DNA of 64,000 bases from Macrolepiota albuminosa (taxonomy: Eukaryota; Basidiomycota; Agaricomycetes; Agaricales; Agaricaceae). Location: contig JAMWFC010000049.1 in the NCBI GenBank assembly GCA_027475525.1, positions 4,510,947-4,574,946 of the forward strand, written 5' to 3'. The notes beneath the pieces were generated by a model. The model had not been told where the DNA came from, did no database searches, and worked only from the letters and a program-made list of their open reading frames with translations. A program made the translations under genes and the position numbers. Below, piece after piece: positions 54,329-63,579 of the stretch (its first letter is position 1; each line of letters begins with the position of its first letter).

Positions 54329-54408
54329 GCATCAATAGTCTAGTGGAATATTATCTATTGGTGTTCATTGTGTGTTGCAGTAGGTGGGTTCGACTCCTGC
54401 TTAGTGCA
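54329..54408 (+). other. tRNA-like module with perfect A and B boxes
   Basis: 80 nt. A-box TAGTCTAGTGG (54336-54346) and B-box GGTTCGACTCC (54387-54397), 51 nt apart start to start. The words resemble fungal tRNA-Asp/Glu genes, but the stems are too poor for a working tRNA. Confidence 0.58.
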
Positions 54409-54602
54409 ATAAACATTAAAACATTTGCAATTTTTGACCTGCTTAGCTAATTGTTATTTACTAAACTGTAAGATAAATAAAGTAAGGTTTGTCAAGCAAT
54501 AAATCAAACTTCTTTTGTAATTTAAACAGGGTCACATGATATCTATTTTCAGAACTTGCTTTGTGTAAAGTTCTCGTCTATTTCTTTAATTCTCCATTTG
54601 CT

Positions 54603-55136
54603 ATGTCTAATGAAGAACTCCACCAATGGGTCATTGACGCAGATGTTCAAGTATTATATCTTGCTCTCAGAGAAGACATGCATCAACTCAAAGCACAGCA
54701 GAAGGACCTGGTAAGATGCAAGCACTCCTGCCTAATAGACATGTACTAATAGTCGTCCTGTAGATTGACATATAGTTTATAGTTAGGAACATCAAGGATG
54801 ACAAGAAACTCCTCCTTGATGCCAGGAGAAGTTTCATCAACAAAGTTATCCTGCTACTCCAGAGCAAGCTTTCTGATGAGGATATGACCAGATGGTTGAA
54901 AGATGCTGCAAAGAAATAGACCCAGAGGAGCAGAAGGGGGGAAGAACCAAGTAGAGGTGAAGAATGACCTGATCTATTGACCAAGGCCAGTCTGTCAATG
55001 GCACCAGCACGAGAAGACCGGATAGGTCATAGGCTGGCAGCAGGAGATTTGTCTGGTCCATCATCAATTCTGAAGAAGAGAAAATGACCAAGTCCTCCAG
55101 TGGCAGGAGATTTGTCTGGTCCATCGCCAAATCCCA
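54603..55136 (+). pseudogene. broken two-exon gene, helical protein of unknown function
   Basis: Exon 1 (54603-54710) starts MSNEELHQWVIDADVQVLYL and ends QQKDL; a 53-bp GT..AG intron (54711-54763) follows; exon 2 reads NIKDDKKLLLDARRSFINKV, LLQSKLSDEDMTRWLKDAA and then a Gly/Ser/Pro-Lys part (RIGHRLAAGDLSGPSSILKK). In-frame TAG/TGA codons interrupt exon 2 repeatedly, so it is dead. It lies upstream of and in the same direction as the KDZ relic. A ~60-bp imperfect direct repeat (ggagatttgtctggtccatc at ~55041 and ~55106) encodes the repeated AGDLSGPS. No family recognised. Confidence 0.5.
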
Positions 55137-55223
55137 AGAAGCCAAACTAGGTGACCTGCTAGTGGAAGGCGGACTGCCCCTCTGGAACTGGATGAAGTTC
55201 CTGGAGCCTTTGACAACAATAAA

Positions 55224-56012
55224 ATGGCAGAAGATGGACAACTAGCAGATCCGCTGATACCACCAGCGAATAACCTTGGACCAACAGATATAGTTGTTCC
55301 AGAAGATTTTGAAATCTCCTTTCCATTTATGATCATGGGTAATGTCTCACCATTAACAATGATAGAGTGCAATCTGTGCTTGATTCAAATTGAAAGGCTC
55401 CTGCAAGCCCTTTGGGAATTCATTGCAGAGAAATCATTCCTATATTCTCATATTGTCTGGGTCGTCCCAAGCAAGAATGTGAAAACTTGAGCTCGTGCAT
55501 CTCTTCAAAGAATCCAGGCCTCAATCCTAGTAAAGGCTTGTGCCTATGCATGACGTCACAGTGCTCTGCTGTAATTGGGATCAGACCCCAGCATTCAGAG
55601 AAAGTATCTAGTTCTACAGAAAGCAGATTTGAATGGAAGCACAACATTCCTGGTTCATCAAGGATCAAGGTATCTTGGATATGGCACTCTAATTCTGATG
55701 CAGAAAATGAATCTACAACTATTTCTGAATGTGAGTCCTTTTGTTAACATTTCCGTTATCATTACATCCGTTTGTGAACATATCTTTTCAGTTAATTGTG
55801 TTCATTATCTACATGCTAGAGCACAACACAATAGATGGACAGAGGAATGTCAGCTTGTCACGAGTGAAATGAAGTGGACAGTTTGATATTTCTTCAACCA
55901 GGCAAATATTTGATCAAAGCGTGGTATGCCAGTGAAGAAAAAAGATCTCCAGTCATATGCCCACAAAAAGGTGGCCATGTGGCAAGAATTGTCCTTGATG
56001 GCAATTTGATAA
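55224..56012 (+). pseudogene. KDZ transposase, C-terminal relic
   Basis: Readable pieces: PEDFEISFPFMIMG, ECNLCLIQIERLLQALWEF-IAEKSFLYSH, then (after a TGA in place of Arg) ARASLQRIQASILVKACAYA, LGSDPSIQRKYLVLQKADLNG, and after an intron-like gap 55733-55791 HYLHARAQHNRWTEECQLV, TSEMKWTV and PVKKKDLQSYAHKKVAMWQE. Order and motifs (paired LR helix, K..L, AR..I..., ..L.ALG...., RARA.RW.EE..L...EM) match the C-terminus of agaricomycete KDZ transposases. The catalytic core is absent and several stops occur. The Met at 55224 is not the gene start. Confidence 0.65.
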
Positions 56013-56319
56013 ATTTAGGTGGGTGCTTCCTGATTTTATTCCCCCCTAAACTGCAAGAGATTTGCTGTGAAAATGGTGGATGCAGAGACGGATTGATATG
56101 ATGGATGCAGAGATGAATTGAAGTGATGGATGCAGAGACAGATTGATGTGACAGATGCAGAGACGGATTGAACTGGGCCATTAAGGTCTTATCAGGAATC
56201 TGTATGGCTGTGATTGGTGGAACCACATTTGCCAAGAGGATGTCCAGGTCTTAAGCAATGAAACGCTGGAGCATTGCCTTCTTATACATTAGCAAGGCTT
56301 CCACTCTCTTAAAAGCTTC
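56013..56319. repeat. 25-bp tandem repeat and spacer
   Basis: Between about 56076 and 56172 the unit gatggatgcagagacggattga recurs four times with small changes. The rest of this stretch shows no gene. Confidence 0.65.
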
Positions 56320-57447
56320 TTGGCATGCAACCGCTGGCTACTCATAACATTGCCATCCGATGGATTGGTGTCTGTCCTAGCACCAGACAATTTGCTCTGT
56401 GTGTTTGCAGGTAGCGGATCTGCCAGAGGCCACCAGCAGACGCTTCTAGCCCTAGACAAGTGGCGGTCACTAGATAGAACAGAATATATGCCAATGGCCA
56501 ATGATATGATCTGCCTGTTTGCTGGCAGCAAGTCCATTGCTGCTTCTGTTGTCAGTTCTGTTGCCAGGTCCATGGATCCTGCTCAGATGGGCCAATTGAC
56601 AGGCATTGAGTCTCATACCAACAGTATTGATGGTGAGCAGCCTGATCCTCAAGACTGTCTCTCCATGTCCCATCTTACCACTCTCCCTGATGTCAACTCT
56701 CCCCAATGGCCATCCTTGATGCATATTGAACCCTTGAATGCACAACATCCATTCTACCACCTCTACAGTCAGAGTAAACCTGGACTGGTGTATGGCCCTA
56801 CAATGGAAAACTCTCACATTGTAGTTCAACCAGCATCCCAACTTCCTTCCACCCCAGCAGCTCATATCTGCTGGACATTCATGGAGCTGGGGGAAACTGA
56901 CAACGACCAGGTGGATATCCCTAATCTATTTATTAGTGACTCTGACTTAGAGGGTATCCCTTCTTTGTTCATTGTGGTGGATGATGAGATGGAAGACAAA
57001 TCTTTGCCATCTTTGTTCATTCCTGCAGAGGAGGAGATGGAAGAGGATTCTTTGCTTCCTTTGTTTATTCCTGCAGAAGAGGAGACCAAAGACAATGATT
57101 TGCCCCCTTTGTTCATTCCTGCAAAAGAGGAGATGGATGATGATTCTTTGCTACCTCTATTCATTGTTGGTGAAGGAGCAGAAGGACTAACAGTGATGGA
57201 AACCATGGTGGCCAGTGACAGTGGACAAATGAAAATCCAGGGTGGCAGATGTATGGTGACCAAGGATGAAGAAAACCTTCTGCTGCTATTTCTTATGATG
57301 GCAGAAGAGACAGATGGAGACATGGCAGCCAATAACAAAGAAAATCTTCCACCACTTTTTAATGTAACGGCTCTTCAAATCCAGTCTTCCCCCTTCCAAC
57401 AATCTCCTTCTCCAATCCTACCTACTGGTAACAATGTCTGGGAGTAG
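56320..57447 (+). CDS. 375-codon ORF with acidic 16-residue repeats, unknown function
   Basis: Open frame with no internal stop in otherwise decayed DNA. Residues ~1-190 have no recognised domain. From ~200 to ~310 a ~16-residue unit recurs: IPNLFISDSD, IPSLFIVVDDEMEDKS, LPSLFIPAEEEMEEDS, LLPLFIPAEEETKDND, LPPLFIPAKEEMDDDS, LLPLFIVGEG, with looser copies later (NLPPLFNV). Each unit is a hydrophobic LPxLFI core followed by an acidic stretch, like repeated docking or activation motifs. ATG at 56320 is only the first Met; the upstream sequence is also readable in part. It lies in the centre of the KDZ-type element and could be cargo. Confidence 0.45.
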   Translation: MACNRWLLITLPSDGLVSVLAPDNLLCVFAGSGSARGHQQTLLALDKWRSLDRTEYMPMANDMICLFAGSKSIAASVVSSVARSMDPAQMGQLTGIESHTNSIDGEQPDPQDCLSMSHLTTLPDVNSPQWPSLMHIEPLNAQHPFYHLYSQSKPGLVYGPTMENSHIVVQPASQLPSTPAAHICWTFMELGETDNDQVDIPNLFISDSDLEGIPSLFIVVDDEMEDKSLPSLFIPAEEEMEEDSLLPLFIPAEEETKDNDLPPLFIPAKEEMDDDSLLPLFIVGEGAEGLTVMETMVASDSGQMKIQGGRCMVTKDEENLLLLFLMMAEETDGDMAANNKENLPPLFNVTALQIQSSPFQQSPSPILPTGNNVWE

Positions 57448-57641
57448 GAGAAATATGAGACATGTATGACTTGACGTGAGGATCAGAGAAGAATTAACAA
57501 ATTGTATCAACAAAGTGAGTATAATTTGGCACTGGTAATCATAGTTAATTTATTTCAACAGAACAAGAATTTTGTGCTAGAGCAAAACATGGTTGATGTA
57601 GGCCCATTGGCCTTTTCAATCAAGCTGGTTGTACTGATGAT

Positions 57642-57854
57642 GTGTCTGTTGATATGTTAGAGTCACCCTCACCATCTTCATTGTCAGGCCTGATAGCAAA
57701 CTATGAAGACATCACACTTCCCAGACTTCAGGGGCCATATACACCAGACAACTTTGCATTTTTGACAGCAGACTACCTGCTTGATGAGGATTTGTTCTAT
57801 TCAGACGCATTACATGAATCTAATGAAGAGAAGGAATACACATCGGATGAGTAA
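57642..57854 (+). CDS. unidentified acidic ORF, 70 codons
   Basis: Reads MSVDMLESPSPSSLSGLIANY, ..TADYLLDEDLFYSDALHE and ends EEKEYTSDE. Same strand as the repeat ORF, 195 bp downstream, and similarly acidic; it may be a last exon of the same gene. No domain recognised. Confidence 0.3.
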   Translation: MSVDMLESPSPSSLSGLIANYEDITLPRLQGPYTPDNFAFLTADYLLDEDLFYSDALHESNEEKEYTSDE

Positions 57855-58565
57855 TTTAATCCTTAGTTACTATAATTATTGGCTTTTCCATTGGTTATTT
57901 TTTGTCAAGATTAACTGTCCCATTGTGCTGCTAACAAATCTATTATAAATCTGTTTGATCTGTTACCTCCAGTTGTGCACTAGAAGGAACATAAACTGAC
58001 AATATTCTGCTAGACCACAGGACATTCTGTGGATTATACATAAATATTACTCTAGTATTGTATACTAGGCTACAGCACTTTACTATAGACATTTCAATTA
58101 GTTTGGACAGGACTCAGGTCCACTAAAATTAACCGTCCCATTGTTTTGTTCCATTATGCCACTCTCATGAATGCAAAAAACCACACACTATTCAACAATT
58201 ACACAAGAGAGACTTGAATCCTCGAATTGTGTAGTAGAAAGAATATAGACTGATAATATTTTGCTAAACCACAGGGTGTTGTAAAAAATTACAACCTTAC
58301 TTTGTTTATCATACTGTGTAGTAAATAACAATCAGTGAAACAAAGTTATGTCATATAGCAGGATTCAAACCCACCCCTTATGCACAATATGAAATATCAA
58401 TATATTAATATTCCATTGGACCACAGGTTCTTACCAGAAATCAGTACAGTGTACATGTAGTGCAAAAATGCAGCAGTATGAAAAGACACCATTATACGTC
58501 ATTAAGGTGGACTAGGGGAGTCGAACCCACCACTTCACATAATACTGAAAATCAAGTGGGTCAGA
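57855..58565. repeat. mirror array of decayed tRNA-like modules
   Basis: Minus-strand modules lie at about 58205-58280, 58357-58433 and 58511-58590, each with an ...ccacagg/ttcaaacccac pattern (A-box and B-box words reversed). They mirror the plus-strand modules at 53.9-54.4 kb. A fragment near 58010-58040 looks like the start of another. No gene. Confidence 0.5.
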
Positions 58566-58590
58566 TTAACTACCACAGGCACTTACTACA
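58511..58590 (-). other. tRNA-like module, minus strand
   Basis: B-box GGTTCGACTCC is exact (reverse complement at 58517-58527). The A-box region tgtggtagttaatctg is weaker. Overlaps the inner end of the right arm. Confidence 0.5.
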
Positions 58591-60090
58591 GGTCAGTACA
58601 ATGTACATGTAGAGCAAAAATGCACACATATAAAAACACACCATTAGACCCTGTTAAGGTGGAGTAGGGTGAGTAAAACCCACTGCTGTACACAATATTG
58701 TATATCAATAAACAAATATTCTACTGAATCACTGGGACTGGTTGCACTGCTGATGTCAGCTACCGTCTGCTGGCATGCCAGCAGACAGTGGACACTTACA
58801 CATCCTCTTCTGCCCTTCCTCCTCTTTCTCCCCACCCCCATCTCCACATTACCTCACATACACCCTGCTTTTCTCCTCCCTTCTGACTTGATATCCGACA
58901 TCTGCTACGTCTGCTAGCATACCAGCGAACATCCACACTCATCCTCTTTCCTCTTTCCCCTCTTTCTCCTCACCCCCATCCCTTTTCCCCCACCCCCCAC
59001 ATTCTCTGAGATGCTACTCTATGCAGCAGACACCCATGCATTCCGTTTTCTTCTCTCCTGCCCTGATGCCAGACAATGCCAGATAATGCTGAGAGTTGCC
59101 GACAGATTTCCATGGATGCCAACGGATACCAGCAGATATCTAGCGAATGCCAACAGATGTACGACGGAGGTCAATGGATGCCAGCAGGTCACAATGGCTG
59201 CTGACAAACTTCAATGGATGCCAGCTGATAGCTGCTGATGCCAATGCCCCTTTCAAGCCACAAAAACTCTTTTAGGAAGTATGCCACCCCCATTCCACCT
59301 CAAAAAATCCATATGGAAACCTGCAGAAATGTAGGTGGGCATCTGTTCATTGTGTTATCTGACCTTTAAATCTATCTGTTAGTAATGAACCTATGGTGCA
59401 ATGGTTAAATGCATATTCCATTGCTGGAGGCTTTCTCAAGGCCAGGGGTTCAATTCCCCTCTACAGGCATATGGCAGGCAAGACGTGTTACTTTTTTCTT
59501 TGGTCCAACCAGCCCCCATGGACCTGCATAGGCCTCTGTGGATGTCCACTGGTGCCCTGCACAGGCCTGCGTGGGCCCGCATAGGTTTGAGTCCATCAAT
59601 GTACATCTGCGTGGATGTCTGCTGGTGGCTTGCATAGGCCTGCATAGGTCTGCAGGGCCCTTTTGTGGATGTACGCTGGCATTGGGGGTGGGAAAAGGAG
59701 GGAAGGGGAGGCATGCAGCCTCAAGTTATTGTGGGGAGGAAGGGAGAGGGGAGGGAAGTGGGGAATCTTGAGGAGGGTTTATTCATGCCATGACGTCTGC
59801 CAATGGAGGAGGTTTTCACTCATGGGCTGATGCCCGCTGGCAGCTGCTAACATACATTGATGTCCACTAGTGTCTGCTGGCATCTGCCAGGCCTGCATAC
59901 GCATGTGTGTGCCTGCCTTTTATTGATCTACTGGACCGTGTCATACAGCATATTGTGACACGTCCGCAGCTCTGTATTCTATGGCACTGTGGGGACTGCT
60001 CTGCTCTAGTGTAGCAAACTCCGCTAGACATATATAGTACAACACAAAGCGAGCTTCTGTACAATGTATGACATATACCATTGTGATGTC
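58566..60090 (-). repeat. right inverted-repeat arm
   Basis: Reverse-complement counterpart of 50929-53372. It lacks the solo LTR and has an extra ~45-bp local duplication near 59170-59235 (caatggatgccagc repeated). The short frames here mirror those at 51.1-51.6 kb and are not genes. Confidence 0.8.
59390..59469 (+). other. tRNA-like module in right arm
   Basis: 80 nt. A-box TGGTGCAATGG (59394-59404) fits the Pol III consensus; perfect 5-bp T-arm with 7-nt loop at 59444-59460; acceptor-like ends cctatgg/ctacagg; a GGCTTTCTCAAGGCC hairpin resembles a class II variable arm. Probably a tRNA-derived sequence and not a functional tRNA, as the anticodon arm is poor. Confidence 0.6.
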
Positions 60091-61078
60091 TTTATATGAA
60101 CAGATGTATCTCTCTGCAATTGTAGCTTCATATTTATACTTATAAACAGAAATAGTTTGAGTACTACAACAAACTATGCTAAAAGTGAGAAATAAATATG
60201 CTTCTTGTAGGTATTTTTTGGTGCTATATAAGCACAAGATATAATTTATATCCAAGATGATTAATTAAAGTTTTTCAGTTTCTAATAGCTCTCTAATTAT
60301 TTATTTCAATATATTAAATGTATTAGTTAATGTAGATAAGAGACTAAAATCATAACAGTTGACTCTTTAAATATGCATAAATAAAAGGAGTTATAGTTTG
60401 ACAACTCTCATGTACAATTTTTATTCAATGACACTTAGCATCATAGCAGATTGACAACTAGGTATAAAATGCTAAAAGAAAGCAAATTTATAAACTCAAT
60501 CAATATATCAAAATGCAAAACAGATTGATCAAACAATAAACTATTACAGAAGCAATAGCTTATATAAACTACTGCTGGAGCATCAGCTTACATAAATCAT
60601 TGCTGGAGTATCAGCTTATATAAACTATTGCTGGAGCAACAGCTTACATAAACTATTGATGGAGTATTAGCTTATATAAGCATATTCTATTAGACAGAAA
60701 ACTGGATCTATACAAGCTTATAGAAAAAATAATTCAAAAAGTTCTATGAATACCAAAGACAATGTGGTCTAATTTTCAAAAATGAAAATAAATGAAGAGA
60801 ACAGAATAATGACTGCTAGAGCAAAAAAAAAAATTCACATAATTGTACAATTTTCATGTATGCTCCTCTTTCTAGGTACTAGATGTAATAATAAACAAGG
60901 CATTTAACAACATGAAACAAATTACATATTCCAAAAAAAAACATATATATATATATATATAAATCTCTTAACTTGGTAAAAGAAAAAAACAATAATGCAC
61001 TCAATACAGAAAAGAAAAACAACTTAAAATATAGATATATAAGTATAATTCTTTAATATAAAAAAATTGATTAATTAC
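60091..61078. other. very AT-rich non-genic stretch
   Basis: No gene. Contains four to five copies of a ~31-bp unit (ctggagcaacagcttacat) at about 60565-60680 and a (TA)n run at about 60943-60962, plus several A runs. Confidence 0.6.
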
Positions 61079-61275
61079 TCAGCAGAGATAGCAAAAAAGA
61101 GGAGCAACATAATAGCCAGTAAAGATAGCCAAAAGGGAGCAAATTTCAAGGATATAGTGGTAATAGCTAGTAAAGATAGCCGACAGAGAGCAAATATTAA
61201 GGACATGGTAGTAATAGCTGGTAGTAATAGCCAGTAAAGATAGCCAAAAGGAAGCAAATATTGAGGACATAGCCA
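61079..61275. repeat. ~55-70-bp tandem repeat, three units
   Basis: The phrase agtaaagatagcc followed by a purine-rich gagcaaat segment and aaggaca/aaggata recurs three times. It accounts for the repetitive Leu/Ile/Thr-rich minus-strand frames seen here, which are not genes. Confidence 0.6.
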
Positions 61276-61329
61276 GTAGAAGATCATGTGAGGGGCACAA
61301 ATTTCGAGAACAAAATGCACGCCAAAGCA

Positions 61330-62020
61330 GGTAGTAAAACCTCAGTCTACTAAAGTAGACCTCAGAATGCAAATAGAGGACCTTCCTTAGGCAGGTTGTT
61401 TACATAAAGATGAGTTTGCAAAGCTTCTTTGGGGTCTGATAGGTTGTTTTGCTTTGCCTAGGACACTGTTTCCCTGTGAACTGCTGTCTTGGTTTGGGAA
61501 ATGAAAAAGATGATGGATTGATGTCCTGAACAATCTTTAGAGTAAGTAACATTGCTCAGTTTGATGTGTAGTGATAGATCAAAGGATGATAATGTTGGTA
61601 CAATGAATTCTCCTAGTCTGGTGGCAGCATAGAAAACCATCATTGCACATGCAAAAACTGCTACCTTTAATGGGTCAGGATTCTGGAAAGATACTTCCAG
61701 CTGCTCATGCATTGCTATTAGAAATGCTGGAGTACAAGGCAATCATTTTTTCTTTTTGGACAAGCTTAGAGCTAATTTGTCAGCAGCTCTCATCAGTGTT
61801 TGTAACCTTGCTTTATCCATTTCCCAGTTCATGTTGTGCAGCAGATGCCATGCTCTATTTCCTGCAATGAAGTTTTCTATTGCTGTTTTGAAATATGCTC
61901 CCATCAACGCTGCTACAAACACTTCCAATACACTATGCATAACTAGTGCTCAAGCTTCTTCACTGATTCCCCTAAAATTGCAGAAAACATGGAACAGTAG
62001 CAGACCAGTGGTGTAGGTGG
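61330..62020 (-). pseudogene. tyrosine recombinase N-terminal/middle fragment
   Basis: Minus strand: FVAALMGAYFKTAIENFIAG, NRAWHLLHNMNWEMDK, ARLQTLMRAADKLALS, then after a frameshift near 61745 TPAFLIAMHEQLEVSFQNPD, VFACAMMVFYAATRLGEFIV (catalytic Arg region), FDLSLHIKLSNV and AKQNNLSDPKEALQTHL. It matches the agaricomycete recombinase family of the fragment at 46134-46470, whose C-terminal half is missing here. Stops (TGA) near 61456 and 61375. Confidence 0.7.
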
Positions 62021-62435
62021 CTTTTGTTTAATCAGCCCATGCCATGCTCATCATGGTGAAAAAATTTTCTACCTCTGCATCTGAGAATACCAATGCTCTG
62101 TTTTCTATAGAATTGTTCATCATAGGCCTCATAGGCTTGTATGGCTGCCACAACTTCAGTCTTTCTCATGCTGCAACAAGCTTAAAACCTTTGGGATAAG
62201 GCATAGGCTTTTGCTTATCTGCAGTCTCCTCTGCTTCAGGCTTTGAGCTTTTGATTTAGCTCATCTACCAGCTGTCATTGAATTCCCACCACTCATAGAT
62301 TTCTGACTCTTTGACCTCTCTTGGAGTTCTTTATGGTACATCATCTATTTTATGGCTGCCTCCAGTGTAATCATTTCTTCTTGTTGAGGCTGAGCCCCTG
62401 TCAGTGACAATGAGGACAACAAGGTCATCAAGGAG
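62021..62435. other. no gene seen
   Basis: CpG-poor sequence between the recombinase relic and the Gypsy relic. Upstream codons of the Gag-like frame (EDNKVIKEVEEEP) begin near 62410. No other feature. Confidence 0.35.
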
Positions 62436-63579
62436 GTGGAAGAAGAGCCGCAAGTAGAGGCTGATAGCTCGGACATGGAGGACACTAAGAGTGTCCAGAT
62501 AGATGGCAATGAATACGTCACAGTGGACATGTATGACAGTGACTACTATACTTGCAATGATGAGGAAGAGCACTTGTTTGCACTGACCGAGTGCCATGGA
62601 GATCAACGCATCCAAATGAGACGTGTCACACTGCAGAAGGCAACCAATAAGTTGCAGCGGCCACGATATACTCCCAAAGAAAAGGAGTGTTGTCAGGGGA
62701 CTCCTCATTTCTTCCTTTTCTCACTCCTTATTCCTTCACTCTCCCTTCATTCATTCTCTTATTTCTTCTGACATTATTTCATTTTACTGTTTCTATTCTT
62801 TCAACACTATCTGTTAGTACTACTCTCAGCCCTTGAGGTGCTCTGGTTCTTTAGCTACCATTCAGACAAGTGTAGGCCCTTCAGCACCGCTTCCAGACTG
62901 CTTATATAAGCCAGAGTTTGCCTTTCTGACTTCTAAAGTCCAGAGTTTTCCTGCCTTGTTTGCACAGTTGTTTGGTTAGTCAATTTTCGAGTTTTTAAGG
63001 TTTTGTTGTACTGTACAGTTGTTTCCCATGCTTCAGAAGCCCCAGAAGCATCCAACCTGGCATAGGGAATCCCTAGACTTGTTCTTTTTGGATCTCTCTC
63101 TGCCAGGTGAGTAGTTATTATGATATTGTCAGTACATACTCTAATAGACTTTGGATCTCCCTCTGCCAGCTGTGTAACTGAGCCACAGCCTCTAGAGGTC
63201 ACCCTTACAAGTGTTTGGTAACCTATGTGGATGTCAATGGACATCCTGCCTGGACTTTGTGGGACTCTGGGAGTACCACTATGGGCATTATGCCCCAGTT
63301 TGCTCATGTTAACGCAATTTGTGTTCATGAGTTGGAGGAGCTATTGATGCTCCAGTTGAGGACCGTAGGGAGTTGTGCCATGGTACAGTTTGGTGCTGAA
63401 GTGAGGATAAAGACATTGGGGACATCGACCAAGGAGTATGTGGACATAGCAAATTTTGATCACTATGATATGTTCATTGGTACGCCGTTTATGTGTAAGA
63501 ACAAGATGTCTTTGGACTTTGTGAATGACATGGTCATGGTGAATGGATGGGCACCTGAGGCACTATTGTGCAACTGAAA
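62436..63579 (+). pseudogene. Gypsy Gag-protease segment, split by a solo LTR
   Basis: Acidic linker (EEEPQVEADSSDMED, MYDSDYYTCNDEEEHLF) to PKEKE, interrupted at 62690 by a solo LTR; removal of the LTR and one AGTGT copy rejoins the frame as KEKE-CLVTYVDVNG. The aspartic protease follows: PAWTLWDSGSTTMGIMPQFA, VEVRIKTLG-like strand, MFIGTPFMCK (flap/second hydrophobic block). It ends at a stop at 63579; RT is not reached within the window. The style fits the protease missing from G1. Confidence 0.8.
62691..63209 (+). repeat. solo LTR, family A
   Basis: 519 bp, TGTCAGGGGACT to ACCCTTACA, flanked by AGTGT (62686-62690 and 63210-63214). Older than element A by the number of differences. Confidence 0.93.

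Larger units (their letters stand above)
53373..54602. repeat. array of ~150-230-bp units, each with a tRNA-like module
   Basis: The leader attagactgat.tttatttacaccatagcagtatacagtaagc-like recurs at ~53850, ~53920, ~54070 and ~54295. Three of these are followed by a tRNA-like module and a short tail (gaatttttgacctgcttagcta at ~54208 and ~54432). A short unconvincing frame lies at 53409-53657. Confidence 0.6.
50929..60090. mobile_element. long-inverted-repeat DNA transposon with KDZ transposase relic
   Basis: Inverted arms at 50929-53372 and 58566-60090 are copies of each other; the left arm is lengthened by a solo LTR at 51803-52748. The central 5 kb contains the C-terminal end of a KDZ (Kyakuja-Dileera-Zisupton) transposase, a broken two-exon gene and a 375-codon acidic ORF. 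Outer ends are approximate; no target duplication was found. KDZ elements are known in agaricomycetes, where some carry TET/JBP genes; none is visible here. Confidence 0.65.

Noticed and set aside
53957..54408. Functional tRNA genes
   Set aside because: A and B boxes fit but acceptor, anticodon and T stems are mostly mismatched, so called tRNA-like only.
55034..55125. Longer coding minisatellite
   Set aside because: Only two ~60-bp imperfect copies; reported within the broken gene and not as a separate array.
59393..59771. ORFs duplicated at 51.2-51.6 kb (minus) and 59.4-59.8 kb (plus)
   Set aside because: The duplication is explained by the inverted-repeat arms; the frames cross the tRNA-like module and have no domain.
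50929..60090. Target-site duplication of the KDZ-type element
   Set aside because: Bases outside the arm ends (ggta left, tttat right) do not match, so ends remain approximate.
50929..60090. TET/JBP gene carried by the KDZ element
   Set aside because: Looked for because such genes accompany some KDZ elements; no HxD...H or related motif was recognised in readable frames.
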